A stretch of 64,000 nucleotides of DNA, from assembly GCF_003143515.1 (NCBI RefSeq), contig NZ_CP029343.1, forward strand, positions 3,162,001 to 3,226,000, written 5' to 3'. Positions 33,201 through 40,198 of the stretch are shown here, piece by piece. Each line of letters opens with the position of its first letter. Position 1 is the stretch's first letter. The translations under genes and the position numbers were made by a program. A model generated the notes under the pieces. The model saw nothing but the letters and a program-made list of their open reading frames with translations, made no database searches and was not told the origin of the DNA. This stretch comes from Massilia oculi. GTDB lineage: Bacteria > Pseudomonadota > Gammaproteobacteria > Burkholderiales > Burkholderiaceae_D.

Positions 33201-34618
33201 ATGCGGTGGTCACCACTTCCGGCCTGTTCCGCGACCTGTACCCGAACCTGATCCGCCTGATCGACCGCGCCGGCCGGCTGGCGCTGGCGGCGTCGGCGCA
33301 GACGCTGGTCGATCAGGATCCGGGCTTGCGCGAAGCCCTGCAGGCGGCGCTGGCGCCGATCGAGGGCGCAGGGGATGGCAAGGACTGGGGCAGCGAGCCG
33401 GCCACGAACAACCGCGTGGCGCGCGAGTGGTTGACGCGCCAGCGCGCGCTGGCGGCGGGCGGCATGGCGGCCGGCGAAGCAGGGCGGGCCGCCGCGCTGC
33501 GCGTGTTCGGCGATGCGCCGGGCGCCTACGGCACTGGCGTGAACCGCCTTGCCGAGCGTTCGGGCGCCTGGCGCGAGCGCGAAGAGATCGGGCGCGCCTA
33601 CCGCAACCGCATGGGCCATGCCTATGGCCTTGATGCCGAGGGCGCCTCCAGCCACCGCGCTTTCGACGTGGCGCTGGACGGCATCCACCGCACTTATCAC
33701 GGCCGCGCCAGCAATCTGTATGGCCTGCTCGACAACAACGACGCCTTCGACTACCTGGGCGGCCTGTCGCTCGCGGTCGAGACGCGCACCGGGCGCGTGC
33801 CGGACGCGCTGATCCTGCAGCATGCGCAGCCGGGCCAGGCCGACGTCGAGCCGCTCGCCAGCGCCCTGCTGGGCGAGCTGCGCGGACGCTTCCTGAACCC
33901 GGCCTGGCTGCGCCCGCTGATGGACAACGGTTATTCCGGTGCGCGCACCATGGGCCAGGAATTCATCGAGAACCTGTGGGGCTGGCAGGTGACGCGGCCC
34001 GACCTGGTCAAGAACTGGGCCTGGGACGAAGTGAAAGCCGTCTACTTTGATGACCGGCACAAGCTCGGCCTGCCGGAATTCCTGGGCCAGCGTCACAACG
34101 CGCACGTCAAGGCGCACATGCTGGCGGTGTTCATGGTGGCGGCAGAAAAAGGATTCTGGAAGACCGATCCCGAAACCATCCGCCGCATGGGCGGAGAGCT
34201 CGCGCGTCTGGTCGCGGCCAACGGCCTGCCGGGCAGCGGCCACACGGCGCCCGATCACCCGATGTGGGGCTGGCTGGCGCCGCAGCTGGATGGCGCGGAT
34301 GCGCAAAAGCTCGGTGTGACGCTTGCCAAGGCGCGCGGCGAGCTGCTGCCGGCAGTGGCCACATCCGTCCCTTCCGTCGCCGCCCCGGCGCAGCAGGCTG
34401 CAGCGCCCGACGCTGGTGAAGGGACCGAAGCTGCGCCGCCAGCGCCGGCGCCCGCGCCAATGCGCGTCTACGAACTGAAGCAGCAACCCGAACCCGCGCA
34501 GCCTGCCGCGCTGCGCATCGTGCAGGTGCTGGCCATCCTGGCCGCCTGCCTCGCCCTGTTCTCGCTCGGCCTGTGGCGCGGCCGGCACATCCCTCAACCT
34601 CTCAGGAGTCACCCATGA
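30251..34618 (+). CDS. Exported, membrane-anchored CobN-like metal chelatase
   Basis: This 1455-residue homologue of the large cobalt/magnesium chelatase subunit (CobN/BchH, and HmuS-like) handles metal-tetrapyrroles. Characteristic stretches are FGDAPGAYGTGVNRLAERSG (about 1085), the HRTYHGRASNLYGLLDNNDA region, FDYLGGLSLAVETRTGR, and QEFIENLWGWQVTRPDLV near 1240. Unlike cytoplasmic CobN it begins with a Sec signal peptide (MNTLLLVRICAVLTFLLACM, AxA site near residue 29). It ends with an Ala/Pro linker, one transmembrane helix (VQVLAILAACLALFSLGLW) and a basic tail, so the body should sit in the periplasm. The stop overlaps the next start (ATGA). No CobS/CobT partners are present. The reaction (insertion or removal of metal) is inferred only. 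Confidence 0.9.
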   Translation: MNTLLLVRICAVLTFLLACMPGFQHASAATLFAVVTERAAPGAIEAAHRHLASHPRDRILLRTPAQLMAAGEREVGQWIAGANTILAVSLFGDPARRMKDALARHARPDTAVLALNGEATLNLMTRSRHGSLAGFSPELLRQLAGEAPPPAALQAAELEPAARHWLAARRVWQAGGVDNTTELMRHLLAPGTALADPQPEPTLRLRARQRELQDAAAWGNASKLGLQDRPTVVVLDLANMDGVVPAALCRRIEELGQPCVQLLTRWGGASREALERLPQLVAPAKPAALVVLQDFVVGAAEGRAAVEEAFKRLDIPVFKAIRLSDRTAMQWQLSPDGLPPDSVQYRVALPELQGIGQPMVVAALGQAERDRQTGIENRPPVLLPAEVDRLSGRVARWLALRAKSNADKKVAVVYYNHPPGRQNIGADNLNVPDSLFEMLHALKAAGYTVGELPASPEALLDMIMARGVNLPEDRAALREMAGTVNGVTAQDYARWFATLSPRVRGEMQDGLLGRLHADVLAAEKAGERALGRKQAETVIEELLHLVEGVDHPQRVQATRDLHALEEGYFSCLDDVKPRPCQSLAPLYRRLIGYGIEGMRGWGPAPGKVMVDGGRMLVPGLVFGNVFIGPQPPRGWEVDEELLHANTSITPPHQFLGFYHWIRDRFKADAVVHVGRHSTYEFMPGKAVGLSSDDYPSLIASDLPGIYPYIVDGVGEGTQAKRRGLAVIVDHLTPPLATTPLYDELLSLRQIVESFEAASSESLKTQAAQLMRERVVALNLRAELEASMSDVLEVRGIGFDAADDDLLAHEIGHYLTKLQEKFMPHGLHVFGRPWDRASLDLMLDSMKKSGIDDPDVAHKLRDSPRREMAALLAGLDGRYIEPGKGNDPLRSPEALPTGRNFHAVDGDILPTRLGFGLGRQMAGKAAERDKVGEGSEGIILWASDAVRDEGVMVGFALAMMGAEPVWNARGIVTDVKLTPGAVRRDAVVTTSGLFRDLYPNLIRLIDRAGRLALAASAQTLVDQDPGLREALQAALAPIEGAGDGKDWGSEPATNNRVAREWLTRQRALAAGGMAAGEAGRAAALRVFGDAPGAYGTGVNRLAERSGAWREREEIGRAYRNRMGHAYGLDAEGASSHRAFDVALDGIHRTYHGRASNLYGLLDNNDAFDYLGGLSLAVETRTGRVPDALILQHAQPGQADVEPLASALLGELRGRFLNPAWLRPLMDNGYSGARTMGQEFIENLWGWQVTRPDLVKNWAWDEVKAVYFDDRHKLGLPEFLGQRHNAHVKAHMLAVFMVAAEKGFWKTDPETIRRMGGELARLVAANGLPGSGHTAPDHPMWGWLAPQLDGADAQKLGVTLAKARGELLPAVATSVPSVAAPAQQAAAPDAGEGTEAAPPAPAPAPMRVYELKQQPEPAQPAALRIVQVLAILAACLALFSLGLWRGRHIPQPLRSHP

Positions 34619-35058
34619 TCGAAACCCTTTCCTACGCCTGGCTGCACGACGCCGTCAGCTGGCTGCTCGCGCCGTCCCTGGTGGCGCTGCTGGCCGGCTG
34701 CGCGATCGCGCTGGTCGAATCCGGCATCGCCGTCGGCGAACGCTTCCACGGCCTGGCCAGGCTGCGCGACAGCGGCGACGTCGAGGCGGTGCAGCGCATT
34801 GCCCGCCACCGCCTGGAACGCGCCGACCTGCTGGCGCGCATCCCGCCGATGCTGGGCCTGATGGCCACCATCATCCCGCTCGGACCAGGCCTGGCGGCGC
34901 TGGGCGAAGGCGATCCGGCCAAGCTGGCCAGCGCCGTGACCGTCGCCTTCGACGCCACTGTGCTGGGCCTGGTGGCGGGCATCGGCGGCCTGGTGATCGG
35001 CAAGCTGCGCCGCCGCTGGTATGAAGAGACGCTGGACGCCATGGAGCAGCCAGCATGA
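34615..35058 (+). CDS. Small MotA/TolQ/ExbB proton-channel family protein
   Basis: This 147-residue inner-membrane protein has three hydrophobic segments. It carries the ExbB/TolQ signature RIPPMLGLMATIIPLGPGLA and the third helix AVTVAFDATVLGLVAGIGGL. It is shorter than ExbB (about 240 residues) because the periplasmic and cytoplasmic extensions are reduced. It is probably a proton channel that energises the adjacent TonB receptor or the chelatase. The start overlaps the CobN-like stop by 4 bp and its own stop overlaps the DUF2149 start by 4 bp, indicating tight translational coupling and fixed stoichiometry. Confidence 0.88.
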   Translation: MIETLSYAWLHDAVSWLLAPSLVALLAGCAIALVESGIAVGERFHGLARLRDSGDVEAVQRIARHRLERADLLARIPPMLGLMATIIPLGPGLAALGEGDPAKLASAVTVAFDATVLGLVAGIGGLVIGKLRRRWYEETLDAMEQPA

Positions 35059-35372
35059 GTGGGCGCGGCAAGCTGCGGCTATACCGCCACCTCGACGCGC
35101 GCTTCGACCAGAGCGACGAAGATCCGCGCGCCAGCCTCGTCAACCTGGTCGACGTGATGCTGGTGTTCGCCTGCGGCCTGATCGCCGCCATCGCCGGCGC
35201 GCAAGGGGCCCTGAAAACCCCGCAGCCGGTGGAAAAGGGCCGCCAGATCGAGCGTCCCGCCAGCGGCGTGACCCAGGATGGCAGCGGCTACGATCGCGTC
35301 GGCGAAGTCTATCGCGATCCCGAGACCGGCCAGCTGGTGCTGATCGAACCGGTGCAAACCAAGAGCAAATAA
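35055..35372 (+). CDS. DUF2149 family protein (ExbD-like partner)
   Basis: This 105-residue protein has one N-terminal transmembrane helix containing an aspartate (ASLVNLVDVMLVFACGLIAA). A short periplasmic tail follows with GVTQDGSGYDRVGEVYRDPE. The family is uncharacterised, but the layout, with a short cytoplasmic N-terminus and one helix with Asp, mirrors ExbD/TolR, where that Asp carries protons. Its constant neighbour is the MotA/TolQ/ExbB gene. Starts in an ATGA overlap and ends in a TAATG overlap with the receptor gene. Confidence 0.85.
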   Translation: MSGRGKLRLYRHLDARFDQSDEDPRASLVNLVDVMLVFACGLIAAIAGAQGALKTPQPVEKGRQIERPASGVTQDGSGYDRVGEVYRDPETGQLVLIEPVQTKSK

Positions 35373-37456
35373 TGAACGCCATTTTCCAAGCCCGCCCGCT
35401 CGCTGCGGCCATCGCCCTGCTGTGCGCCGCCAGCGCCTTCGCACAAGACCTTCCCACAGTGACGATTCGCGGCGCGGCCGGTGACGAAGGCCTGGCGCTC
35501 GGCCGCCCGAACACCACCGGCAGCCGCCTGGACATCAGCGCGCTCGACCTGCCGGCCAGCGCCGAGAGCCTGAGCGCCGCCACCATCGCCGCCCGCGGCG
35601 ACCTGCTGGTGAAAGATGCGGTGACCCGTAGCACCGGCCTGACCGACAGCAGCTCGCCCGGCAGCGGCATCAGCTATTCGGCGCGCGGCTTCAACGGCAA
35701 CAACTCGATCGCGATCCTGGAGAATGGCCAGCGCCTGCTGGTCGGTTCCACCACCGCGACCTATCCGGCCGATCCCTGGGGCTACGAGACGATCGAGGTG
35801 CTGCGCGGTCCCGGTTCGGTGGTCCACGGCAGCGGCACCACCGGCGCCATCGTCAATGCCGTGCGCAAGGCGCCGCGGCGCGCATCTTCGCTCGAGATCC
35901 TCGGCGGCATCGGTGGCGGCGAGTCTGTGCGCGCCGGCATCGGCGCCACCGGCGCGCTGGGCGAGCAGGGCGCCTTCCGCGTCGACGCTTACGCCGGCCG
36001 CAGCGACGGCTTCATCGACCGCGGCGAGTCCCGCCACGGCAAGATCCTGACCAGCATGACGACGATCCTCGCGCCCGGCGTGACCCTGTACGCCCAGCTC
36101 GATCATGCCGAGCAGGAGCCGATCCGCTACTTCGGCACGCCGCTGGTGAACGGCGGCCTGGCCGAATGGCTGCGCGACGAGAACTACAATGCCGGCGACG
36201 CCGTGCTGCGTTTCGTCGACGACAAGGCCGTCGCGCGCCTGAACTGGCAAGTGGCGCCGAACCTGGAAATCAGCAACGAACTGGCCTACTTCACCTCGCG
36301 CCGCGACTGGCGCAATATCGAGTCGTATGCCTACGACCCGGTGCGCGACGTGGTGGACCGCAGCGACTACATCGGCATCCGCCACGACCAGGAGCAGACG
36401 GCAAACCGCCTGGAGGCGCGCTGGAAGACCGGCGCCAACCAGGTGGTGGCGGGCTGGGAAGCGTCGACCATCAACTTCAAGCACACCAATAACTCGCCCT
36501 ATGGCGGCGCATCGACGGTGGCGCCAAGCGGCTTCGACCCGGGGAGCTTCCGGGACACCCCGGACCCGTTCCGCCCGAACTTCGCGACCGACACCACTAC
36601 CCATGCTTTCTACCTGGAGGATGCCTGGCGCGTGGACGAGCGCCTGCTCCTGACGGCGGGCGCACGCCATGACCGCTACACGATCGACCGCCGCAACCTG
36701 CTGGCCGACAGCGGCCATTTTCAGACCGTCCTGCGCGCCAACTCGGTCCGCGTCGGCGCGAGCTGGAGGCTGGCGCCGGACACCTCGCTCTACGGCCAGG
36801 TCAGCACCGGCAGCGATCCGGTGACGAGCCTCCTGTCGATGACCCTGGCCAACAGCAGGTTCAAGCTGACCGGCGCGCGCCAGGTCGAGGCGGGCGTCAA
36901 GCAGATGCTGGCCGGCGGCCGCGCCGCGTGGACGGCGGCGCTGTACCGGATCAGGAAGGACGACATCATCACGCGCGATCCGGACAATCCGGCGCTGTCG
37001 GTGCAGGGCGGCTCGCAGACCTCGCAGGGCGCGGAAGTGAGCGCCAGCGTGAACCTGGCCCCCGGCTGGCGCATGGATGCCAACGTGGCCTATACCGATG
37101 CCGAGTTCGACGAGCTGGTGGAAGCGGGCAACGTCTCGCGCGCCGGCAATCGCCCGGCCGACGTGCCGAAGGTCTCCTCGAACCTGTGGCTGACGCACCG
37201 CGCCGGCGACTGGCGCACGGGCGCCGGCCTGCGCTACGTGGGCGAACGCTTCATCAGCAATGCCAACACCCAGGCCTTGCCGGGCTACACCACGCTGGAC
37301 GCCTCGATCGGTTGGTCCTTGAATCGCAACGTGCAGCTGCAGCTCAACCTGCGCAACCTGACCGACAGGCTGTATGCGATCACCTCGTATGGTTCGTCGC
37401 AATACCTGCTGGGCGACGAGCGTCATGCAGAGCTGACCGTCCACTGGCGTTACTAA
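35372..37456 (+). CDS. TonB-dependent receptor of the B12-riboswitch operon
   Basis: This 694-residue outer-membrane receptor has a signal peptide ending at FAQ (residue 25), then the TonB-box-like LPTVTIRGAAG. The plug has IEVLRGPGSVVHGSGTTGAI, and the barrel ends in aromatic WRY. The architecture resembles siderophore/haem-type receptors and not BtuB specifically. Riboswitch control suggests a corrinoid, cobalt chelate or another tetrapyrrole as ligand. The ATG overlaps the DUF2149 stop (TAATG). A 156-bp element follows immediately after the stop codon. Confidence 0.92.
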   Translation: MNAIFQARPLAAAIALLCAASAFAQDLPTVTIRGAAGDEGLALGRPNTTGSRLDISALDLPASAESLSAATIAARGDLLVKDAVTRSTGLTDSSSPGSGISYSARGFNGNNSIAILENGQRLLVGSTTATYPADPWGYETIEVLRGPGSVVHGSGTTGAIVNAVRKAPRRASSLEILGGIGGGESVRAGIGATGALGEQGAFRVDAYAGRSDGFIDRGESRHGKILTSMTTILAPGVTLYAQLDHAEQEPIRYFGTPLVNGGLAEWLRDENYNAGDAVLRFVDDKAVARLNWQVAPNLEISNELAYFTSRRDWRNIESYAYDPVRDVVDRSDYIGIRHDQEQTANRLEARWKTGANQVVAGWEASTINFKHTNNSPYGGASTVAPSGFDPGSFRDTPDPFRPNFATDTTTHAFYLEDAWRVDERLLLTAGARHDRYTIDRRNLLADSGHFQTVLRANSVRVGASWRLAPDTSLYGQVSTGSDPVTSLLSMTLANSRFKLTGARQVEAGVKQMLAGGRAAWTAALYRIRKDDIITRDPDNPALSVQGGSQTSQGAEVSASVNLAPGWRMDANVAYTDAEFDELVEAGNVSRAGNRPADVPKVSSNLWLTHRAGDWRTGAGLRYVGERFISNANTQALPGYTTLDASIGWSLNRNVQLQLNLRNLTDRLYAITSYGSSQYLLGDERHAELTVHWRY

Positions 37457-37612
37457 GAGTCTATCCCGGTAGGTGGGAGTCGCTCCTGGCGCGTCTGGCA
37501 AGCGTGCGCTGCGTTGCTCGTCGTTGCATGGCTAGCCATGCGGCCTCCTCGCGCCTTGCTCACGCCCGCCATGCATCGCCATGAGCTTCCCCCCACCTAC
37601 CGGGATAGACTC
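37457..37612. mobile_element. 156-bp palindromic MITE-like element with TAA target duplication
   Basis: The ends are perfect 21-bp terminal inverted repeats (37457-37477 and 37592-37612, outermost bases GAGTC...GACTC). They are flanked on both sides by TAA (37454-37456 and 37613-37615), consistent with a 3-bp target duplication. Inside is a second perfect 16-bp palindrome GCATGGCTAGCCATGC (37526-37541). There is no coding capacity. The left TAA is the receptor stop codon, and the right TAA is directly followed by the GTG start of the PepSY gene. Confidence 0.75.
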
Positions 37613-37615
37613 TAA

Positions 37616-39043
37616 GTGAGTTCCTGGAAGCGTCAGCTCTACTGGTGGCACCGCTGGCTGGGCATCGCAATCGGCCTCCTGGTGCTGCTGTGGTTCGGTT
37701 CCGGCATCGTCATGATGTACGTGCCGTATCCGGAGCTGACGGAAGGCGAGCGCATGGGCTGGCTGGCGCCGCTCGATCCGGACCGTGTGCAGGTGAGCGC
37801 CGCCGAAGCATGGACAGGCAGCGCTGCACCGGATGCGGTGCGCCTGAATACCGTGGCGGGCCGCCCCGCGTGGCACTTCCAGCACGAACGCAGCTGGCAC
37901 TCGGTATGGGCCGACAGCGGCGCGCCGCTGGAAGTGAACTACCTGATCGTCTCGAGCAGCGCGCGCAGCGCGGCCCCCGATGCCCGTTCGCTGGCAGTCG
38001 ACAGGATCGAACTGGACCAATGGACCTTCGGCGCCGTGCGCGCGCACCGGCCCCTGTACCGCGTTGCCGCCGACGATGATGCCGGCAGTGTCCTGTACGT
38101 GTCCGGTCGCACCGGGGAGCTGGTGCGCGACACGACCCGCAGCGAGCGCGCCTGGAACTGGGTCGGCTCCGTCATCCATTGGGTGTACGTGACGCCGCTG
38201 CGCAAGCACGACGAGGGCTGGCGCCAGGCCGTGATGTGGACGTCCGGCGTGGCCATGGTGCTGGCCGTGACGGGCATGGTGATCAGCATCATGCGCCTGC
38301 GTGTGCGGCGCCGTTACGCGGGAGGTCGGATGTCGCCCTATACGGGCTGGCAGGCCTGGCACCACTGGCTGGGTCTCGGTATCGGAGCGCTGGTCATCAG
38401 CTGGCTGTTCAGCGGCTGGTTGTCGGTCGGTCCGTTCGGCTTTCCGTCAGGCGTCGGCGTTACCGCGCACGACCGGCAGGCATTCGCCGGCGGGGCGCTT
38501 GACAGCCACGACCTGGCGCAGGATGCGGCCGCGCTGCTGCGCGCGCATCCCGGCACCCTGGAACTGGAATGGCGCCGCGTGGGCGGCAAGCTGTATCTGA
38601 GTGCCCTCGGCCGCCAGGGACGCAAGCTGGTCGATACGCGCGACAGCGCCGCCGTGCCTGGCGTGCCGAGGGACACCCTGCTGCTTGCCGCGCAAGCGAT
38701 CCGCCCCGGGGCGCCGATGCAGGCGGAACTGCTCACCGGACCGGACGATTATTACTACAGCCATCATCGCCAAGCAGCCTTTCCGGTCTTGCGCGCGCGC
38801 TTCGACCTGCCTGAAGCGCCAGTGTTCTACATCGATCCAGCGCAGGGCCGCCTGGCCGGCTATGTCGACCGCGACAAGCGCTGGGACCGCTGGCTGTTCA
38901 ACGGCCTGCACCAGCTCGACTTCGCCTTCCTGCGCACCAGGCCGTTGTGGGACGTGGTCGTGATCGTCCTGTGCGTGCTGGGCTTTGCGCTGACCTTCAG
39001 CGGCCTGGTGCTGGGCTGGCGGCGCTTGTGCAAGCCAGGATAA
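37616..39043 (+). CDS. PepSY-associated transmembrane protein
   Basis: This 475-residue inner-membrane protein has the PepSY_TM fold. The N-terminal helix is WWHRWLGIAIGLLVLLWFGS with a conserved His. Periplasmic PepSY-like regions, a central helix pair (VMVLAVTGMVISIM, WHHWLGLGIGALVISWLFSG) and a last helix (VVVIVLCVLGFALTFSGLVL) follow. Related proteins next to TonB receptors (for example FpvG/PiuB types) take part in reduction of ferric siderophores at the inner membrane, so a redox role on the imported metal complex is plausible. The start is GTG at 37616, exactly at the border of the inserted element, which leaves no clear Shine-Dalgarno sequence. Confidence 0.87.
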   Translation: MSSWKRQLYWWHRWLGIAIGLLVLLWFGSGIVMMYVPYPELTEGERMGWLAPLDPDRVQVSAAEAWTGSAAPDAVRLNTVAGRPAWHFQHERSWHSVWADSGAPLEVNYLIVSSSARSAAPDARSLAVDRIELDQWTFGAVRAHRPLYRVAADDDAGSVLYVSGRTGELVRDTTRSERAWNWVGSVIHWVYVTPLRKHDEGWRQAVMWTSGVAMVLAVTGMVISIMRLRVRRRYAGGRMSPYTGWQAWHHWLGLGIGALVISWLFSGWLSVGPFGFPSGVGVTAHDRQAFAGGALDSHDLAQDAAALLRAHPGTLELEWRRVGGKLYLSALGRQGRKLVDTRDSAAVPGVPRDTLLLAAQAIRPGAPMQAELLTGPDDYYYSHHRQAAFPVLRARFDLPEAPVFYIDPAQGRLAGYVDRDKRWDRWLFNGLHQLDFAFLRTRPLWDVVVIVLCVLGFALTFSGLVLGWRRLCKPG

Positions 39044-39146
39044 GATGTTTGCGGAGGCGAGATCTTTTTGCTCAAACCTGATACACTCTCCTTAACAACT
39101 AATCCGTGACGCCGGTGTGGCATGACCATCTGGGGCGCGGGGGAAG

Positions 39147-39169
39147 AAGCCGGCGCAAGCCGGTTTTTT
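39147..39169 (+). terminator. Rho-independent terminator at the end of the B12-riboswitch operon
   Basis: An 8-bp stem with one G-T pair (39147-39154 with 39159-39166) closed by a GCAA tetraloop, followed by a six-T run (39164-39169). It lies only 18 nt upstream of the next start codon, so it could also act in the leader of the NYN gene. Confidence 0.75.
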
Positions 39170-39187
39170 CATTTCTACGGAGCGAAA

Positions 39188-40108
39188 ATGGCAGAAGTAC
39201 AGGTCATAGCCACCGCGCCGTTGCGCACCCGCATCTATATCGATGGCTACAATCTTTATTATGGCTGCCTGAAGAGTACGCCATATAAGTGGCTGGATCT
39301 GATGACGCTTTTTGAGCAACATATCCTTCCCTCCAGTGCGCCGGTTGAGAGTGCGCTATTACCTCTGAGCATCAAGTTTTTCACCGCCAAAATATTGGAA
39401 AAGGCTGCCAAAGCGCTCGACTCGGTGTCGTGACAAGCGCGATACCATACGGCGCTGCGTAAACTTTATAGCGAAAAGATTGAACTAATTGAAGGCTACT
39501 ACTCGTTGATTGAGTCGAAAGCCAGGCTTGTGAATCCGGCCGCCCCGGAAACATGGCCACGCGATTGCCAGGAAACGCTCGTATGGAAGCTTGAAGAAAA
39601 ACAGTCTGACGTTAATCTCGCGCTGCAGGCTTACCACGATGCGATAACGGGTGAGGTCGATCAGGTTGTGATCGTAACAAACGATACCGATATTGCTCCC
39701 GCATTGAATTTGATCCGTGCCCATACGAGGGTAAAGATAGGACTTGTGGTCCCATCCCGGAGTCAGCAACGCATTCCCAACAGCGAGCTGGCTGAACTCG
39801 CACACTGGGTACGCACGCATATCACTCTAGAAGAATTAGCCAAATCCCAATTGCCTCGGGTGATTGCTGGGCGCAAGCCCACAATGAAACCGGAGTCATG
39901 GTATGCGCGACCGGATTTGCTTGAACAGGTGGTCGCACTGGCGCTTCCTGTGACAGGGAGTCGTGGCAAGGCATTCAAATGGATGGGAGAACCGAATGCG
40001 CACTTGGGCGGGCGGACACCGATCGAACTCGTCGAGACGGACGAGGGGGCCCAGCAAGTTATTGCCTACATCGAGCGTTATCGGCAACACGCTGCTGGAA
40101 CGGCATAG
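39188..40108 (+). pseudogene. NYN-domain (PIN-like nuclease) protein gene with one in-frame TGA
   Basis: The gene encodes an N-terminal NYN ribonuclease-like fold. It has RIYIDGYNLYYGCLK (first catalytic Asp), then EEKQSDVNLALQAYHDAITG and VVIVTNDTDIAPALNLIRAH with the other acidic residues. The C-terminal segment is GKAFKWMGEPNAHLGGRTPI followed by ELVETDEGAQQVIAYIERY. A TGA at 39431-39433 interrupts the frame after ALDSVS. The same frame then continues as QARYHTALRKLYSEKIELIE with no other lesion to 40108. A C-to-G change in a Ser codon (TCA) would explain it. The ATG at 39188 has GGAGCG upstream. The gene is less GC-rich than its neighbours, suggesting foreign origin. Confidence 0.85.
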
Positions 40109-40198
40109 TCTTCCGGCACCGGTGATTCCAAGGTTGGTCATGTTTTCTGAATGCCTGGCAAGACAGCTTGACGAGCTGCGGCACAGGCATTCAGCCAT

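Noticed and set aside
29708..34612. Very long open frame on the minus strand opposite the CobN-like gene (about 1600 codons)
   Set aside because: High GC keeps antisense frames open. Its translation is repetitive Arg/Gln/Val/His-rich text without any domain, while the plus strand encodes a recognisable chelatase.
39431..39433. Selenocysteine recoding at the internal TGA of the NYN gene
   Set aside because: The position corresponds to a likely Ser and not a redox-active Cys, and I see no obvious selenocysteine-insertion stem-loop just downstream.
39506..40108. A separate downstream gene, possibly an antitoxin-like protein, after the TGA in the NYN gene
   Set aside because: It is in the same frame as the upstream part. 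It has no ribosome binding site at its first ATG and begins in the middle of the NYN fold, so it is the rest of one broken gene.
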